Of a DNA stretch of 64,000 nt, positions 17,899-27,275 are shown piece by piece. The first letter of the stretch is position 1, and each line of letters begins with the position of its first letter. The stretch is from Blastocatellia bacterium. Its GTDB lineage: Bacteria > Acidobacteriota > Blastocatellia > Chloracidobacteriales > Chloracidobacteriaceae. The notes under the pieces are model-generated. The model did not search any database and was not told where the DNA came from. It was given only the letters and a program-made list of their open reading frames with translations. The translations under genes and the position numbers were made by a program. Location of the stretch: contig JAIBAN010000030.1 in NCBI GenBank assembly GCA_019695185.1, positions 1 through 64,000 on the forward strand, in the 5' to 3' direction.

Positions 17899-18705
17899 TC
17901 AATCGGCAATGGCAGCCGATGCAGGTATTCCCCAACCAATTCGGCGCACAAACTCCCAGCCAACCACCATCATCATTCCCAAACACAAGGCGGCAATTGA
18001 AGCCAGCACCGCATACCTTACAGGTTGAGGGGAAAAAATCACATCCGGTGCCGTGATTTCCAAAGCCAACCGGGTCGGATAGGTCTGTTTCGTCAGGAGT
18101 TTGGACCGAACTTCAAACAAATCGTGCTCACACTGCGCAATTTCTACCGGTCCGGCATTGGCCTTCCGCAAGGTTTCCAAGCGGGCGACCAACTCGTTTT
18201 CGCGGGTTTTGAAGAGTTTCACCGCCTCTTCAAAGGGTTTGTTGGTGCGTTCGATGACAGCCTGTGCCGCAGTTTCAACCGTGGAACGAGCAGCCCCTTT
18301 ATCCTCACTGTCGGCTGTGATTCGGATCAGATATACAATCCGTTCCCGTTTTCTTCCGGTTTCAAGGCATTCAGCATTCAATCTGCCGCCAGCCCCGCCA
18401 CGGCGTTTCTTTTTTTTCTTTCCAGGTTCCTCAGTTTCCACCCCGGTGACCGGTGCATCATCCTGTTTGGCCAGAAAACCCGGAGCATTGATGACCTCAA
18501 CCAGGAGGTGGGGTTCTTCGACCGCCTCCTGGTCAACCCGGCCAATTTCCACAAACGCCGTTCCTTGATAGACTGGCACCTTTCGGTTTGCCCACCAATA
18601 TCCACCGGCTCCAACAACCAGGGCCACCACGACCAGCCAAATCGCCCGCCGCCAAACGGCCCAGAATAAATCCACCAATGAAAGTTCTGTCTGTTCCATT
18701 TCCAT
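17899..18705 (-). CDS. Wzz/chain-length-determinant-like membrane protein
   Basis: 268 residues. Two membrane segments, near residues 20-38 (AIWLVVVALVVGAGGYWW) and 228-248, bracket a periplasmic region with a long helical part (EEAVKLFKTRENELVARLETLRKA). This is the layout of polysaccharide co-polymerases, which set polysaccharide chain length. A Lys-rich insert (PGKKKKKRRGGAGG, near residue 95) is unusual for a periplasmic segment. No glycosyltransferase or polymerase genes are adjacent, so the assignment rests on topology alone. Confidence 0.6.
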   Translation of the reverse strand: MEMEQTELSLVDLFWAVWRRAIWLVVVALVVGAGGYWWANRKVPVYQGTAFVEIGRVDQEAVEEPHLLVEVINAPGFLAKQDDAPVTGVETEEPGKKKKKRRGGAGGRLNAECLETGRKRERIVYLIRITADSEDKGAARSTVETAAQAVIERTNKPFEEAVKLFKTRENELVARLETLRKANAGPVEIAQCEHDLFEVRSKLLTKQTYPTRLALEITAPDVIFSPQPVRYAVLASIAALCLGMMMVVGWEFVRRIGWGIPASAAIAD

Positions 18706-18782
18706 GCGGCAGGATGTGGTCCTCCACAGGCCACTCAGTTTCTATGCCGGAGCTTTCAAACCAATATCAAACCGCTTACTTT

Positions 18783-20309
18783 CTATAATTTACTTGCCTG
18801 AGCACGTTTCCACCCAAAGTGTTTCCAGGCGCTCTGCGTACCATTGACGTTCCGCTCCACAGTTCCGGAAGCGGTTTCCTGTTGGTGCAGGAAACCTGCC
18901 AGCAAAACTGCCAGTTCAGCGGGCTCCAGCGGCGGATCAGCCGGTGAAACTGCTGGTTGGGTAGCTTGACGGTCAAAATAGCGGCGGATAAAGCCTGTAT
19001 CCAAAAACCCGGCCTGAAATTCGGAATCGGCGACCAGGTTTTGAAAAAATTCCAGGTTGTTGCGGGCTCCGCTGACGGCAAATTCCCGCAATGCCCGCTC
19101 CAGACGGGCAATTGCCTGTTCCCGGTCACTGCCCCAGCAGACCAGTTTGGCCAGCAAGGGGTCATAATCAATCGGGACATCCCAACCTTCAAACACACCG
19201 GAGTCAACCCGGACTCCCGGCCCTTCCGGCAGCCTCCAGGTCGTGATTTTGCCCGGAGCCGGCATAAAATCACGGGCCGGGTCTTCGGCATAGATGCGGC
19301 ATTCAATTGCCCAGCCGCGCAACACAATGTCTTCCTGCTGTAAGGTCAGTTTTTCACCCGCCGCCATGCGAATCTGAAGCACAGCCAAATCCAGCCCGGT
19401 CACCAGTTCCGTGACCGGATGCTCCACCTGCAACCGGGTGTTCATTTCCAGAAAGTAGAAATTCCGGTCAGCATCCACCAGAAACTCCACGGTTCCAGCA
19501 CTGTGGTACCCAACCAGTTTGGCCACATGAACGGCAGCCTCCCCCATACGGCGGCGCAAATCCGGGTCATTGATCGGTGAAGGACATTCCTCAATCACCT
19601 TTTGGTTGCGCCGTTGCACGGAGCATTCCCGTTCCCCCAGATACACCACATGACCAAACTTGTCACCCATGATCTGGATTTCAATGTGCCGGGGCCGCTC
19701 AATGTAGCGTTCCAGGTAAACGGTTGCATCCTTGAAGGCAGACATGGCTTCGGAACGGGCCAGTTCAAACGACGACGGCAGTTCCGCTTCGGAACGGATA
19801 ATCCGCATCCCCTTCCCGCCCCCGCCCGAGGCAGCCTTGAGCATGATTGGATAACCAATCTGCCGGGCCACATCCTGGGCCGCCGCAACTGTCTCAACCG
19901 GATCCTGTACGCCCGGCACCACCGGAGCCCCAGCTTTAATAGCAATTTCACGGGCGCTGATTTTATTGCCCATGGCTTCAATGGCCGGTGCAGGCGGTCC
20001 GATGAAAACCAGTCCAGCAGCTTCCACCGCAGCCGCAAACGCAGCGTTTTCCGACAGAAACCCATAGCCGGGATGGATTGCCTCAGATCCGGTTTGCTGT
20101 GCTGCAGCAATGATTTTTTCAACTGAAAGATAGCTTTGCAACGCCGGCGAGGGGCCAATATGAACGGCTTCATCAGCCATGCGGACATGAAGGGCATTGG
20201 CGTCCACGTCTGAATACACCGCCACCGGAGAAATCCCCAAATCCCGGCAGGCACGAATCAATCGAACGGCGATCTCACCACGATTGGCAATCAGGACTTT
20301 TTTGAACAT
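18783..20309 (-). CDS. accC: Biotin carboxylase (acyl-CoA carboxylase subunit)
   Basis: 508 residues. It carboxylates biotin on a carrier protein using ATP and bicarbonate. Seen are the N-terminal IANRGEIAVRLIRACRDLG, the ATP-grasp glycine loop KAASGGGGKGMRI, and the catalytic block FLEMNTRLQVEHPVTE. The last 60 residues extend past the usual AccC end but contain no biotin attachment motif (no MKM). The carrier protein and carboxyltransferase genes are not adjacent, so either acetyl-CoA carboxylase or a propionyl-CoA-type enzyme is possible. The ATG start opens the conserved FKKVLIANRGE. Confidence 0.93.
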   Translation of the reverse strand: MFKKVLIANRGEIAVRLIRACRDLGISPVAVYSDVDANALHVRMADEAVHIGPSPALQSYLSVEKIIAAAQQTGSEAIHPGYGFLSENAAFAAAVEAAGLVFIGPPAPAIEAMGNKISAREIAIKAGAPVVPGVQDPVETVAAAQDVARQIGYPIMLKAASGGGGKGMRIIRSEAELPSSFELARSEAMSAFKDATVYLERYIERPRHIEIQIMGDKFGHVVYLGERECSVQRRNQKVIEECPSPINDPDLRRRMGEAAVHVAKLVGYHSAGTVEFLVDADRNFYFLEMNTRLQVEHPVTELVTGLDLAVLQIRMAAGEKLTLQQEDIVLRGWAIECRIYAEDPARDFMPAPGKITTWRLPEGPGVRVDSGVFEGWDVPIDYDPLLAKLVCWGSDREQAIARLERALREFAVSGARNNLEFFQNLVADSEFQAGFLDTGFIRRYFDRQATQPAVSPADPPLEPAELAVLLAGFLHQQETASGTVERNVNGTQSAWKHFGWKRAQASKL

Positions 20310-20320
20310 AGCGGACCTTC

Positions 20321-20442
20321 AATTGCGGTTGTCCATGTGCGATTGGCGATTATTTGTTTTCATTGGTACCCCGTTTGAGTCTGTGAGATCTCTTTCCCAG
20401 AGCGAGGAGACTCCCAAACGGCACAATGCAAATCGCAAATGG
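20321..20442. repeat. Degenerate inverted heptamer element
   Basis: The left arm (20321-20352, AATTGCGGTTGTCC...GCGATTGGCGA) and right arm (20421-20442, GCACAATGCAAATCGC) are degraded relatives of the ATTTGCG element at 7783-7912. An inner imperfect hairpin starts CCGTTTGAGTCT and closes with AGACTCCCAAACGG. It fills the gap directly upstream of accC. Confidence 0.6.
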
Positions 20443-20458
20443 AAAGCAGCAAAAGGAT

Positions 20459-20863
20459 TTACACAATCATTGCATTGGCTGGGCGACGCGGGTCATATCG
20501 AACGCTCACCCGGCAGCCGACCAAGTAGGCTTTGATATTGGCCATTTGATCAGCATTCAGATTTTGGGTGGATTCGTAAGTCACGCCTGAAACGTGATAA
20601 CGGTAGGAAACAGTACAAAACGCCCCCAAATTGATGGTTGTCAGGGCGACCGAACGACCGTCCTGGATCATATCCAGTATCAGTCCTTCTACAATTCGTC
20701 CATGTTGTAACAGCCAGCGACGACGAAGGACTTCAGGATCCTCACGCCGAAAAAGCTTCCGAAACCACGCGCCTAAACCGCGTTCCTGTGCATCCGCCAC
20801 CACCTTGGTGTCCTTCCCCAAACAAAATTCCGCGTTCCCAACCTTCATTGGAGATTGAAACAA
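20459..20863 (-). CDS. Small protein with DUF3592-like end
   Basis: 134 residues, possibly starting at the second ATG (20848). The C-terminal half, VSYRYHVSGVTYES followed by VSVRYDPRRPANAMI, has the strand pattern of DUF3592 proteins, which usually also carry membrane segments. None is present here. The N-terminal part is basic (WFRKLFRREDPEVLRRRWL) and may sit on the membrane surface. It follows the next gene upstream by 17 bp, so the two probably form an operon. Confidence 0.6.
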   Translation of the reverse strand: MFQSPMKVGNAEFCLGKDTKVVADAQERGLGAWFRKLFRREDPEVLRRRWLLQHGRIVEGLILDMIQDGRSVALTTINLGAFCTVSYRYHVSGVTYESTQNLNADQMANIKAYLVGCRVSVRYDPRRPANAMIV

Positions 20864-20880
20864 ATGAAACCCGGCCGGGC

Positions 20881-21594
20881 TTATTCATCAGCAGGTTTGC
20901 GGGCTGCTACTGAAGGAACGAAAACATGGTTGTCAATGATGATGTCGTCTTTAGTCCCCAACGTTCCGTCCGGGCCAGCCGAAACGAGATTGTATTGAGT
21001 AAATGCCGGAACCATGGGACGCCCCTTGATTCCATCACCGACTGCCGCCAATTGGCCAGTTGGGACGTAGCGCAGGCGACTTTCCCAGTAGTCCAGAGTT
21101 GGCCCAGTCAGAAAACCTTCCTTCCGCAAATCGTCCAGTTGAGCCGGTAAGGCGCTGTGCTTTTCCTTATACTGTTGCAGGGCAATACTGATTTCCAGCA
21201 TGCGCACCCGGGTGGACGCCAATTGGCGCTCATTCCGACCCCGCAGCCATTTGGGAACATCAAACCCGATCATCGTGACAATCGTGCCGACCAATACCAG
21301 GGAGACCACACCGCTCGCCAGGGCCATTTTTTGTCCCCCATAGCGGGCAGGAAAATTCCTGGACCGCTGCCAAGTCCGAAAGCCCAGGATCATTCCAACG
21401 ATACTCAAAACGATGAAAAATTTTGAAAAATAACAGGCTGCTCCGCCCAGTGTGAACGTCAAGGCGATCATGGCAGGACCCAGTTTAGGGATTTCAGCAA
21501 TTGTATCGGTTTGCGGTTCACCGATGGCTTTTGCACCACATGGGCAAAATGTCAACCGATCATCTTTCGGTTCACCGCAACAAGGACAAAGCAT
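20881..21594 (-). CDS. Zinc-ribbon membrane protein with GspG-like C-terminus
   Basis: About 237 residues. The start at 21594 follows AAAGGGAA and opens a zinc ribbon (LCPCCGEP...FCPCG) with four cysteines in CxxC pairs. Two or three membrane segments follow (residues 45-125). The C-terminal third (IALQQYKEKHSALPAQLDDL, then SAGPDGTLGTKDDI) matches the soluble end of type II secretion major pseudopilins, including the calcium-site GPDG-x-x-GT-x-DD. There is no prepilin cleavage site, so it is not a pseudopilin but a protein that borrows that domain. Confidence 0.7.
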   Translation of the reverse strand: MLCPCCGEPKDDRLTFCPCGAKAIGEPQTDTIAEIPKLGPAMIALTFTLGGAACYFSKFFIVLSIVGMILGFRTWQRSRNFPARYGGQKMALASGVVSLVLVGTIVTMIGFDVPKWLRGRNERQLASTRVRMLEISIALQQYKEKHSALPAQLDDLRKEGFLTGPTLDYWESRLRYVPTGQLAAVGDGIKGRPMVPAFTQYNLVSAGPDGTLGTKDDIIIDNHVFVPSVAARKPADE

Positions 21595-21772
21595 AATGAC
21601 AGATTCCCTTTCAGGGCAGATGAAAACGAGCTGGCAAGATGAAGAAAACAAGAAATGATGACAAAGGGCTGCCGCTCTGCTTCAAACGCCTCTTTGATGA
21701 AAAAATTTCGTTACAGGCGGGGCTCGACAAATAAGCTTGCCGCCGAAACAAAGTGGGTTATGGTAAAATCTG

Positions 21773-22495
21773 TTACCGACCTAACACGGCTTCTTTCATT
21801 TTCGGATGTACGGGTTCAGATGATTCCTGCAACGGCAAAGGTTTCATTGAGGGCGGATCAGGAATGGTTTGGTCATCCAGCTTTTGAGATTGTTGCAGGG
21901 TGTAATACATTCGATGAACCACGGTCCAATGAGAAAAAACCGCCAGTATCCACAGTACCGCCCGCATTTTGTGACCAAACAAGGTTCCTTCAGGACCGAT
22001 TTCCGTCAACGAACCGATAATCAAAAGGACAACCCGTTCCGGACGTTCCAAAAAACCAACCTTACATTGCTCGATCAGACTTTCCGCCCGTGCCCGCGTG
22101 TAACTCACCATCACTGATCCCATCAGGGCAATGCCAGTCAGCGCCACATAGAGCACACTGTGCTGTTCGGTGTTCCGGGCATAAAAAGTCATAATTCCCA
22201 CCAGCACAATCACATCGGAGTAGCGGTCCATGACCGAATCAAAAAAGGCTCCGAAATGAGTGACCCGGTTGTTGAGCCGGGCCACCCGACCATCAACCAT
22301 GTCAAACAGGTTGGCAAAAATCATCCACAGACCGGCTTGAAAAAAAAGACCGCAGCCGTACTCGTAGGCACACCAGATATTGATCAGCAGCCCGATGAAA
22401 GTAAGGTGATTGGGATTGGGAATCAACCGGGCCACACCACGCACAATCGCATCCAGAACTTGCCTTCCGGCGGCACCGATACGTTCACTGAGCAT
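21773..22495 (-). CDS. CDP-alcohol phosphatidyltransferase
   Basis: 240 residues with about six membrane segments. The signature D-x2-DG-x2-AR-x8-G-x3-D-x3-D is complete: DMVDGRVAR, then G-AFF-D-SVM-D. The enzyme class joins a CDP-activated lipid to an alcohol (glycerol phosphate, inositol phosphate, serine) in the inner membrane. The exact alcohol cannot be told. The C-terminal 40 residues are a Pro-rich cytoplasmic tail. Confidence 0.88.
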   Translation of the reverse strand: MLSERIGAAGRQVLDAIVRGVARLIPNPNHLTFIGLLINIWCAYEYGCGLFFQAGLWMIFANLFDMVDGRVARLNNRVTHFGAFFDSVMDRYSDVIVLVGIMTFYARNTEQHSVLYVALTGIALMGSVMVSYTRARAESLIEQCKVGFLERPERVVLLIIGSLTEIGPEGTLFGHKMRAVLWILAVFSHWTVVHRMYYTLQQSQKLDDQTIPDPPSMKPLPLQESSEPVHPKMKEAVLGR

Positions 22496-22631
22496 AGCGG
22501 GGATGGCCTCAAGAATTCGTCAAAGTAGGTCGGGAAAACCAGGTTCAAACCGTGTTTTGGTATTGAGTGGCGTATACTAGTGACCACCCTCCTCTTTGTC
22601 AAGAAAGGTCCCGCCCTCCTCCAGTCCGCGC

Positions 22632-22707
22632 TTGACAATTGAAAAACAGTGCGGTAGCGTCCGCAGCTTCGGAATCAGACCGATTTTTTGCGGGACTTGC
22701 CCGCAGC
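22632..22707 (+). promoter_or_regulatory. rpmE leader with possible promoter and hairpin
   Basis: TTGACA (22632-22637) is followed 17 bp later by TAGCGT, a fair -10. The leader then holds GCGGG-ACTTG-CCCGC, a small GC hairpin about 25 nt before the ribosome binding site AAGGAG. Ribosomal protein genes often have such regulatory leaders, but I cannot match it to a known one. Confidence 0.4.
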
Positions 22708-22732
22708 GTTACTGTTGTTTCAAGGAGCCACC

Positions 22733-22954
22733 ATGAAAGAAAAAATTCACCCTAAATATAATCAGACCACCGTTCACTGCTCGTGTGGCAATACTTTCAC
22801 AACCCGTTCCACCAAAAAAGAGATTCGGATTGAAATCTGTTCCGCCTGCCATCCGTTTTTCACCGGCAAACAAAAGCTGGTTGACACGGCTGGACGTGTT
22901 GAACGATTCAACAAAAAATACGGCAAAAAGCCTGCGACCCAGGCCGAAGCCTAG
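22733..22954 (+). CDS. rpmE: 50S ribosomal protein L31
   Basis: 73 residues, start at 22733 after AAGGAG. It has the family opening [11 protein letters not shown], the zinc-binding CSCG and [13 protein letters not shown], and the closing [10 protein letters not shown]. This is the cysteine-containing (zinc) form. It sits two genes' distance upstream of prfA, the common rpmE-prfA order. A terminator separates them. Confidence 0.96.
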   Translation: MKEKIHPKYNQTTVHCSCGNTFTTRSTKKEIRIEICSACHPFFTGKQKLVDTAGRVERFNKKYGKKPATQAEA

Positions 22955-23091
22955 CAGGAGAACCCCTTCCTTCCGACCACCGCTTTGCACCCCTTTCTTC
23001 ATCCGGCCTGTCGGCTGCAGCGATGAACTTAGCGTCCGCGGTGGTTTCTTTTTGTCGTGTCTTCAACCTTTCCGATTTCCCTAATCACCAC

Positions 23092-23126
23092 GTTCCGCCT
23101 CCCTTTCAGTGAGGCGGAACCAGTTT
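23092..23126 (+). terminator. Rho-independent terminator of rpmE
   Basis: A perfect 10-bp stem GTTCCGCCTC (23092-23101) with GAGGCGGAAC (23111-23120), 9-nt loop, followed by a short TTTT. Apart from this hairpin, nothing is seen in the 292-bp gap between rpmE and prfA. Confidence 0.7.
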
Positions 23127-23246
23127 TCGGTGTTGTGTGCGGGTTTGGTCTTTGGTGCTTCAGCCAGAGTCACCCCAAATCGAAAGGCAACATGAACAAA
23201 CCTGTTTTTCCCTGAACATCAGGGGTACCCGGAAGGGACGGCAATT

Positions 23247-24323
23247 ATGCTCGACAAACTGATTTCCCTTGAATCGAAATTTGAAGAACTGACTGAACAA
23301 CTCAATGACCCCAACGTCGTGACCGACGTTTCCCGTTATGCCAAGTTGGCCAAACAACACCGCGACCTGAGTGTGGTGGTGGAAAAGTTTCGTGAATTCC
23401 GCTCCCTCAAGGAAGGGTTGGCGGAAACCCGTGCCTTGCTTGACGAGTCCTCTGACCCGGAGATGCTTGAATTGGCCCGTGAGGAACTGCTTTCTCTGAC
23501 CAACCGCATTTCCACCTGCGAAGAAGAATTGAAAATCCTGCTGCTGCCCAAAGACCCGAATGATGAGAAGAACGTCATTTTGGAAATCCGGGCGGGAACC
23601 GGTGGCAACGAAGCCTCACTCTTTGCCAGCGAACTGATGCGGATGTACACCCGTTTTGGGGAGCGGCATAACTGGAAAGTCCAGATTCTGAGCACCTCCG
23701 AATCCGAAATTGGCGGTTTCAAGGAATGTATCGCCATGATTGAGGGAGACAAGGTTTATTCCAAGCTCAAATTCGAGTCCGGGGTGCATCGGGTGCAACG
23801 AGTCCCGCAAACCGAGGCTTCGGGCCGGATTCACACCTCAACCGTAACCGTGGCGGTCTTGCCCGAAGCTGAGGAAGTTGACATTCAAATCAACCCGAAA
23901 GACCTGCGGGTTGACACCTATTGTTCCTCTGGTCCAGGCGGCCAATCGGTCAACACCACCTATTCGGCAGTCCGTATCACCCATTTGCCAACTAATACCG
24001 TGGTGGCGATTCAGGACGAAAAATCCCAAATCAAAAACCGGGAAAAAGCCATGCGGGTGTTGCGTGCCCGATTGCTCGAAGTTGAGATGGAAAAGCAACA
24101 AAGCGCTATTTCATCCGAACGCCGGTCCCAGGTTGGCAGCGGCGAGCGCTCAGAGAAAATCAGAACCTACAATTTCAAGGAAAACCGGGTTTCCGACCAT
24201 CGGATTGGGCTCACGATTCACTCCTTGAACCTGTTTATGGATGGTGATCTGGAAGAAATCATTCAAGCGCTTATCACCCACTATCAGACTGAAAAACTGA
24301 AGGAAGAAGCAGAAGCCGCCTGA
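23247..24323 (+). CDS. prfA: Peptide chain release factor 1
   Basis: 358 residues, the usual RF1 length. It releases the finished peptide at UAG and UAA codons. The stop-codon recognition region [15 protein letters not shown] carries the RF1-type P-x-T. The catalytic GGQ lies in [12 protein letters not shown]. The methyltransferase prmC, commonly next to prfA, is not here: a Nudix gene follows instead. The 3' end abuts a heptamer element that fills the space to the next gene. Confidence 0.97.
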   Translation: MLDKLISLESKFEELTEQLNDPNVVTDVSRYAKLAKQHRDLSVVVEKFREFRSLKEGLAETRALLDESSDPEMLELAREELLSLTNRISTCEEELKILLLPKDPNDEKNVILEIRAGTGGNEASLFASELMRMYTRFGERHNWKVQILSTSESEIGGFKECIAMIEGDKVYSKLKFESGVHRVQRVPQTEASGRIHTSTVTVAVLPEAEEVDIQINPKDLRVDTYCSSGPGGQSVNTTYSAVRITHLPTNTVVAIQDEKSQIKNREKAMRVLRARLLEVEMEKQQSAISSERRSQVGSGERSEKIRTYNFKENRVSDHRIGLTIHSLNLFMDGDLEEIIQALITHYQTEKLKEEAEAA

Positions 24324-24324
24324 T

Positions 24325-24455
24325 TTGAGTTTTGCGTTTTGCGTTTTGGGAAATACTTCAAATTCAAAATTAAAAATCGGTTTATTCACCTTTATTCAAT
24401 ACTTTGACGACAAGAAGTTCCGGTGAACTCAAAACTCGAAACGCAAAACTCAAAA
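24325..24455. repeat. Inverted heptamer element spanning prfA-Nudix
   Basis: The left arm (24325-24349) is TTTTGAG/TTTTGCG units starting 1 bp after the prfA stop. The right arm (24424-24455) is the inverse, ACTCAAA/ACGCAAA units, and lies inside the annotated 5' end of the Nudix gene. The core is about 75 bp, AT-rich. Confidence 0.85.
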
Positions 24456-24899
24456 CAGCAACGCAGTGTCACTCTGGTTGTGGCGGCCATCATCACCAAC
24501 GGTGAAGGGATTTTCATCACGCAACGGTTGCCTGGCGGCAGACTTGGTGACCAATGGGAATTTCCGGGTGGAAAACTGGAATGGGGGGAATCCCCCGAAG
24601 CGGGTTTACAACGTGAAATCCGCGAGGAAACCGGCCTGGAAATTGAAGTTGGCGACCTCTTCCATGCAATTCACTATGCTGTGGACCTGGAACGGGCATT
24701 TGCCGTGTTGTTTTACTGGTGCCGGATTACCAACGGAACGCTCCAACTCTTGGGTTGTCAGGATGCGCGCTGGGTGACCGTTACCGAATTTGACACGGTA
24801 TCATTTTTGCAGGCCAACCTTCCGGTGGTGGACCGACTGCAAGCCCGTGTCCGCACTCTTGGTTCGTTATCACCTGTGTTTTCTGCACAAAATTTCTGA
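24423..24899 (+). CDS. MutT-type Nudix hydrolase
   Basis: 158 residues, GTG start. The Nudix box is intact: GKLEWGESPEAGLQREIREE followed by TGL, fitting G-x5-E-x7-RE-U-xEE-x-GU. The front strand VVAAIITNGEGIFITQR and the substrate loop are of the MutT/NudG kind, which clean the nucleotide pool of oxidised dNTPs. The first 12 codons are the right arm of a heptamer element, so the true start may be further in, although no better in-frame ATG or ribosome binding site is seen. Confidence 0.85.
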   Translation: MNSKLETQNSKQQRSVTLVVAAIITNGEGIFITQRLPGGRLGDQWEFPGGKLEWGESPEAGLQREIREETGLEIEVGDLFHAIHYAVDLERAFAVLFYWCRITNGTLQLLGCQDARWVTVTEFDTVSFLQANLPVVDRLQARVRTLGSLSPVFSAQNF

Positions 24900-25001
24900 A
24901 CTCTGAACCCTAAGTTCAACCACTTGACGCGAAATAACTAAACTTGAAAGGAGCTTCGACGCCGGAGGCCATACGGTACCTGTCCGGCTTCGCAGGGCAC
25001 T

Positions 25002-27194
25002 ATGGAACTTGGTTTGATTTTTGGGATTAGCCTCGTGGCGCTCGGCTTTGCAGGCTTCCTCATCGGTGACGTGATGAAACGCGACACCGGGACCCCTGAA
25101 ATGCGCGCTATTTCAGATGCCATCAAAGAAGGGGCGGAAGCGTTTCTGCGCCGCCAGAACAAAACCATCATTATGTTGGCAGTTGCTTTGGCGGCTGTCA
25201 TCTTTATTCTCTATGCTTTTGTGCGGACTCCCAATCCGAATGACCCAGTGACGGATCCCAAGGTTTTGGCCTTGTGGACAACCGTCTCATTTGTTTTCGG
25301 GGCGGCCTGCTCGGTTAGTTCCGGCTACATTGGCATGTGGGTTTCCATCCGGACCAATATCCGGACGGCTTCAGCAGCCACAAAAAGTCTGAACGGTGCG
25401 CTGCAAACCGCATTGCGGGGCGGAGCCGTTTCAGGCTTTTTTGTGGTTGCCCTTTCACTGGTCGGGGTGGCCGGACTTTTCACCATTATTAAAATGGCCA
25501 ACGTGGTGCAGGATGTGCAAAAAATTCCGCTCCTGATTGCCGGTTATGGCTTTGGAGCGTCCTTTGTGGCCCTGTTTGCTCAGTTGGGCGGCGGGATTTA
25601 TACCAAAGCAGCCGACGTGGGTGCGGACCTGGTGGGCAAGGTCGAAGCCGGAATCCCCGAAGACGACCCGCGCAACCCGGCAGTGATTGCCGACCTCGTG
25701 GGTGATAACGTCGGTGACTGTGCTGGTCGTGGTGCCGACCTGTTTGAATCAACCGCTGCTGAAAACATCGGGGCCATGATTCTGGCTGCCGGTCTGTTTG
25801 CCGCCAACCGCTCCGCCTTCGGAGCTGACCAGATGATTGGCGTGCTGCTCTTTCCGTTGGTGGCCCGTGCCTTCGGGTTGCTGGCTTCGATTGTGGGCGT
25901 GATGGTGGTCAGCACCAAGGAAGACGGCGACCCGATGGCAGCCCTCAATCGTGGGTACTATGTGACTTCGATTCTGGCCGCGGTCGGATTTGGCTTCGCC
26001 GCCAACTGGCTGCTCAAAAACAATGCTCACCCCGATGCCTGGAAATCTTTCTTTGGGTGCGGCGTGATTGGAATTTTGACCTCCATCGCGTTTGTGTACC
26101 TGACCCAATACTACACGGAATACAAGTATCGCCCGGTGCAGGCCATTGCCGAAGCTTCGGTCACCGGCCCGGCCACCAACATCATTGCCGGAAGCGCCGT
26201 CGGGTTCGAATCAACCGCATTGCCGATTATCGTGATTTCCATCGCCATTCTGTCCTCGTTCTACCTCGGTCATAATTCCGGGCTGGCTGAGGCAGGGCTC
26301 TTCGGTACGGCGGTGGCCACGATGGGGATGCTTGGTACGGCGGCCTACATTCTGGCCATGGACACCTTTGGCCCGATTACCGACAACGCCGGCGGGATTG
26401 TTGAAATGTCGCAACAGCCGGAACATATCCGTGAAAAGACCGACCGTCTGGATGCCGTAGGCAACACGACCAAGGCTCTGACCAAAGGATATGCCGTGGG
26501 TTCCGCAGCTTTGGCAGCGTTTTTGCTTTTTTCAGCCTATATGGATGAAGTGAAAAACTACGGCCTCAAACTGGAACGGATTGACTTGGCCAAACCTGAA
26601 GTCTTCATCGGAGCCATGCTGGGAGCCATGCTCGTGTTTCTCTTCTCAGCCATGACCATCAAGGCTGTGGGCCGGGCTGCCCAGGCCGTGATTGAGTCGG
26701 TGCGCGACCAGTTCAAAAAGAAACCGGGCATTCTCAAAGGAACCGAAAAACCGGACTATGCGAGCTGCGTGGACATCGTGACCCGCGCGGCCTTGCGTGA
26801 AATGGTGCTGCCTGGAATTCTGGTGGTGTCTTCACCAATTATCATCGGCGTGCTGTTCAAATGGGTCTATCAATCCCAAGGCGGCGGCCTCGTGAGCGCT
26901 GAAACCAGCAAACTGGCCACCGGTGCAGAAGTGGTCGGCGGGATGCTCATGGTCGGAACCATCACCGGGATTCTGGTGGCGCTCTATCTGAACAACGCCG
27001 GCGGTGCCTGGGACAATGCTAAAAAATATATTGAAACCGGCAAATTCGGCGGCAAACGCAGCGATGCGCACAAGGCAGCCGTGGTCGGTGACACGGTCGG
27101 CGACCCCTTCAAAGATACGGCTGGTCCGTCACTGCACGTGTTGATTAAACTGCTGGCGACCATCACACTGGTGATGGCCCCGTTGTTTATCTAA
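25002..27194 (+). CDS. hppA: Membrane-bound pyrophosphatase (ion pump)
   Basis: 730 residues, about 16 membrane segments. It couples pyrophosphate hydrolysis to ion export across the inner membrane. The substrate site DDPRNPAVIADLVGDNVGDC is typical, as is the C-terminal block VGDTVGDPFKDTAGPS. In the segment GNTTKALTKGYAVGS the residues at the two positions that separate potassium-dependent from independent enzymes are Lys and Thr. By established rules this marks a potassium-independent, proton-pumping type. The ATG follows AGGG, with an unusually long GC-rich leader (24950-25000). Confidence 0.95.
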   Translation: MELGLIFGISLVALGFAGFLIGDVMKRDTGTPEMRAISDAIKEGAEAFLRRQNKTIIMLAVALAAVIFILYAFVRTPNPNDPVTDPKVLALWTTVSFVFGAACSVSSGYIGMWVSIRTNIRTASAATKSLNGALQTALRGGAVSGFFVVALSLVGVAGLFTIIKMANVVQDVQKIPLLIAGYGFGASFVALFAQLGGGIYTKAADVGADLVGKVEAGIPEDDPRNPAVIADLVGDNVGDCAGRGADLFESTAAENIGAMILAAGLFAANRSAFGADQMIGVLLFPLVARAFGLLASIVGVMVVSTKEDGDPMAALNRGYYVTSILAAVGFGFAANWLLKNNAHPDAWKSFFGCGVIGILTSIAFVYLTQYYTEYKYRPVQAIAEASVTGPATNIIAGSAVGFESTALPIIVISIAILSSFYLGHNSGLAEAGLFGTAVATMGMLGTAAYILAMDTFGPITDNAGGIVEMSQQPEHIREKTDRLDAVGNTTKALTKGYAVGSAALAAFLLFSAYMDEVKNYGLKLERIDLAKPEVFIGAMLGAMLVFLFSAMTIKAVGRAAQAVIESVRDQFKKKPGILKGTEKPDYASCVDIVTRAALREMVLPGILVVSSPIIIGVLFKWVYQSQGGGLVSAETSKLATGAEVVGGMLMVGTITGILVALYLNNAGGAWDNAKKYIETGKFGGKRSDAHKAAVVGDTVGDPFKDTAGPSLHVLIKLLATITLVMAPLFI

Positions 27195-27228
27195 GATTGA
27201 ACTTCTCCAGCTCTTGGAGTGGTTTGTG

Positions 27229-27275
27229 AAAAAAGCCTTTAAGCTACTTCCTATCAGTAGCTTAAAGGCTTTTTT
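27229..27275 (+). terminator. Strong terminator after hppA
   Basis: A perfect 20-bp stem (27229-27248 with 27256-27275) around a 7-nt loop, beginning with six A and ending with six T, so it can work in both directions. It lies 34 bp after the hppA stop codon. Confidence 0.92.

Noticed and set aside
26204-26216. tRNA-like T-loop word GGTTCGAATC
   Set aside because: It is inside hppA coding sequence and there is no cloverleaf around it.
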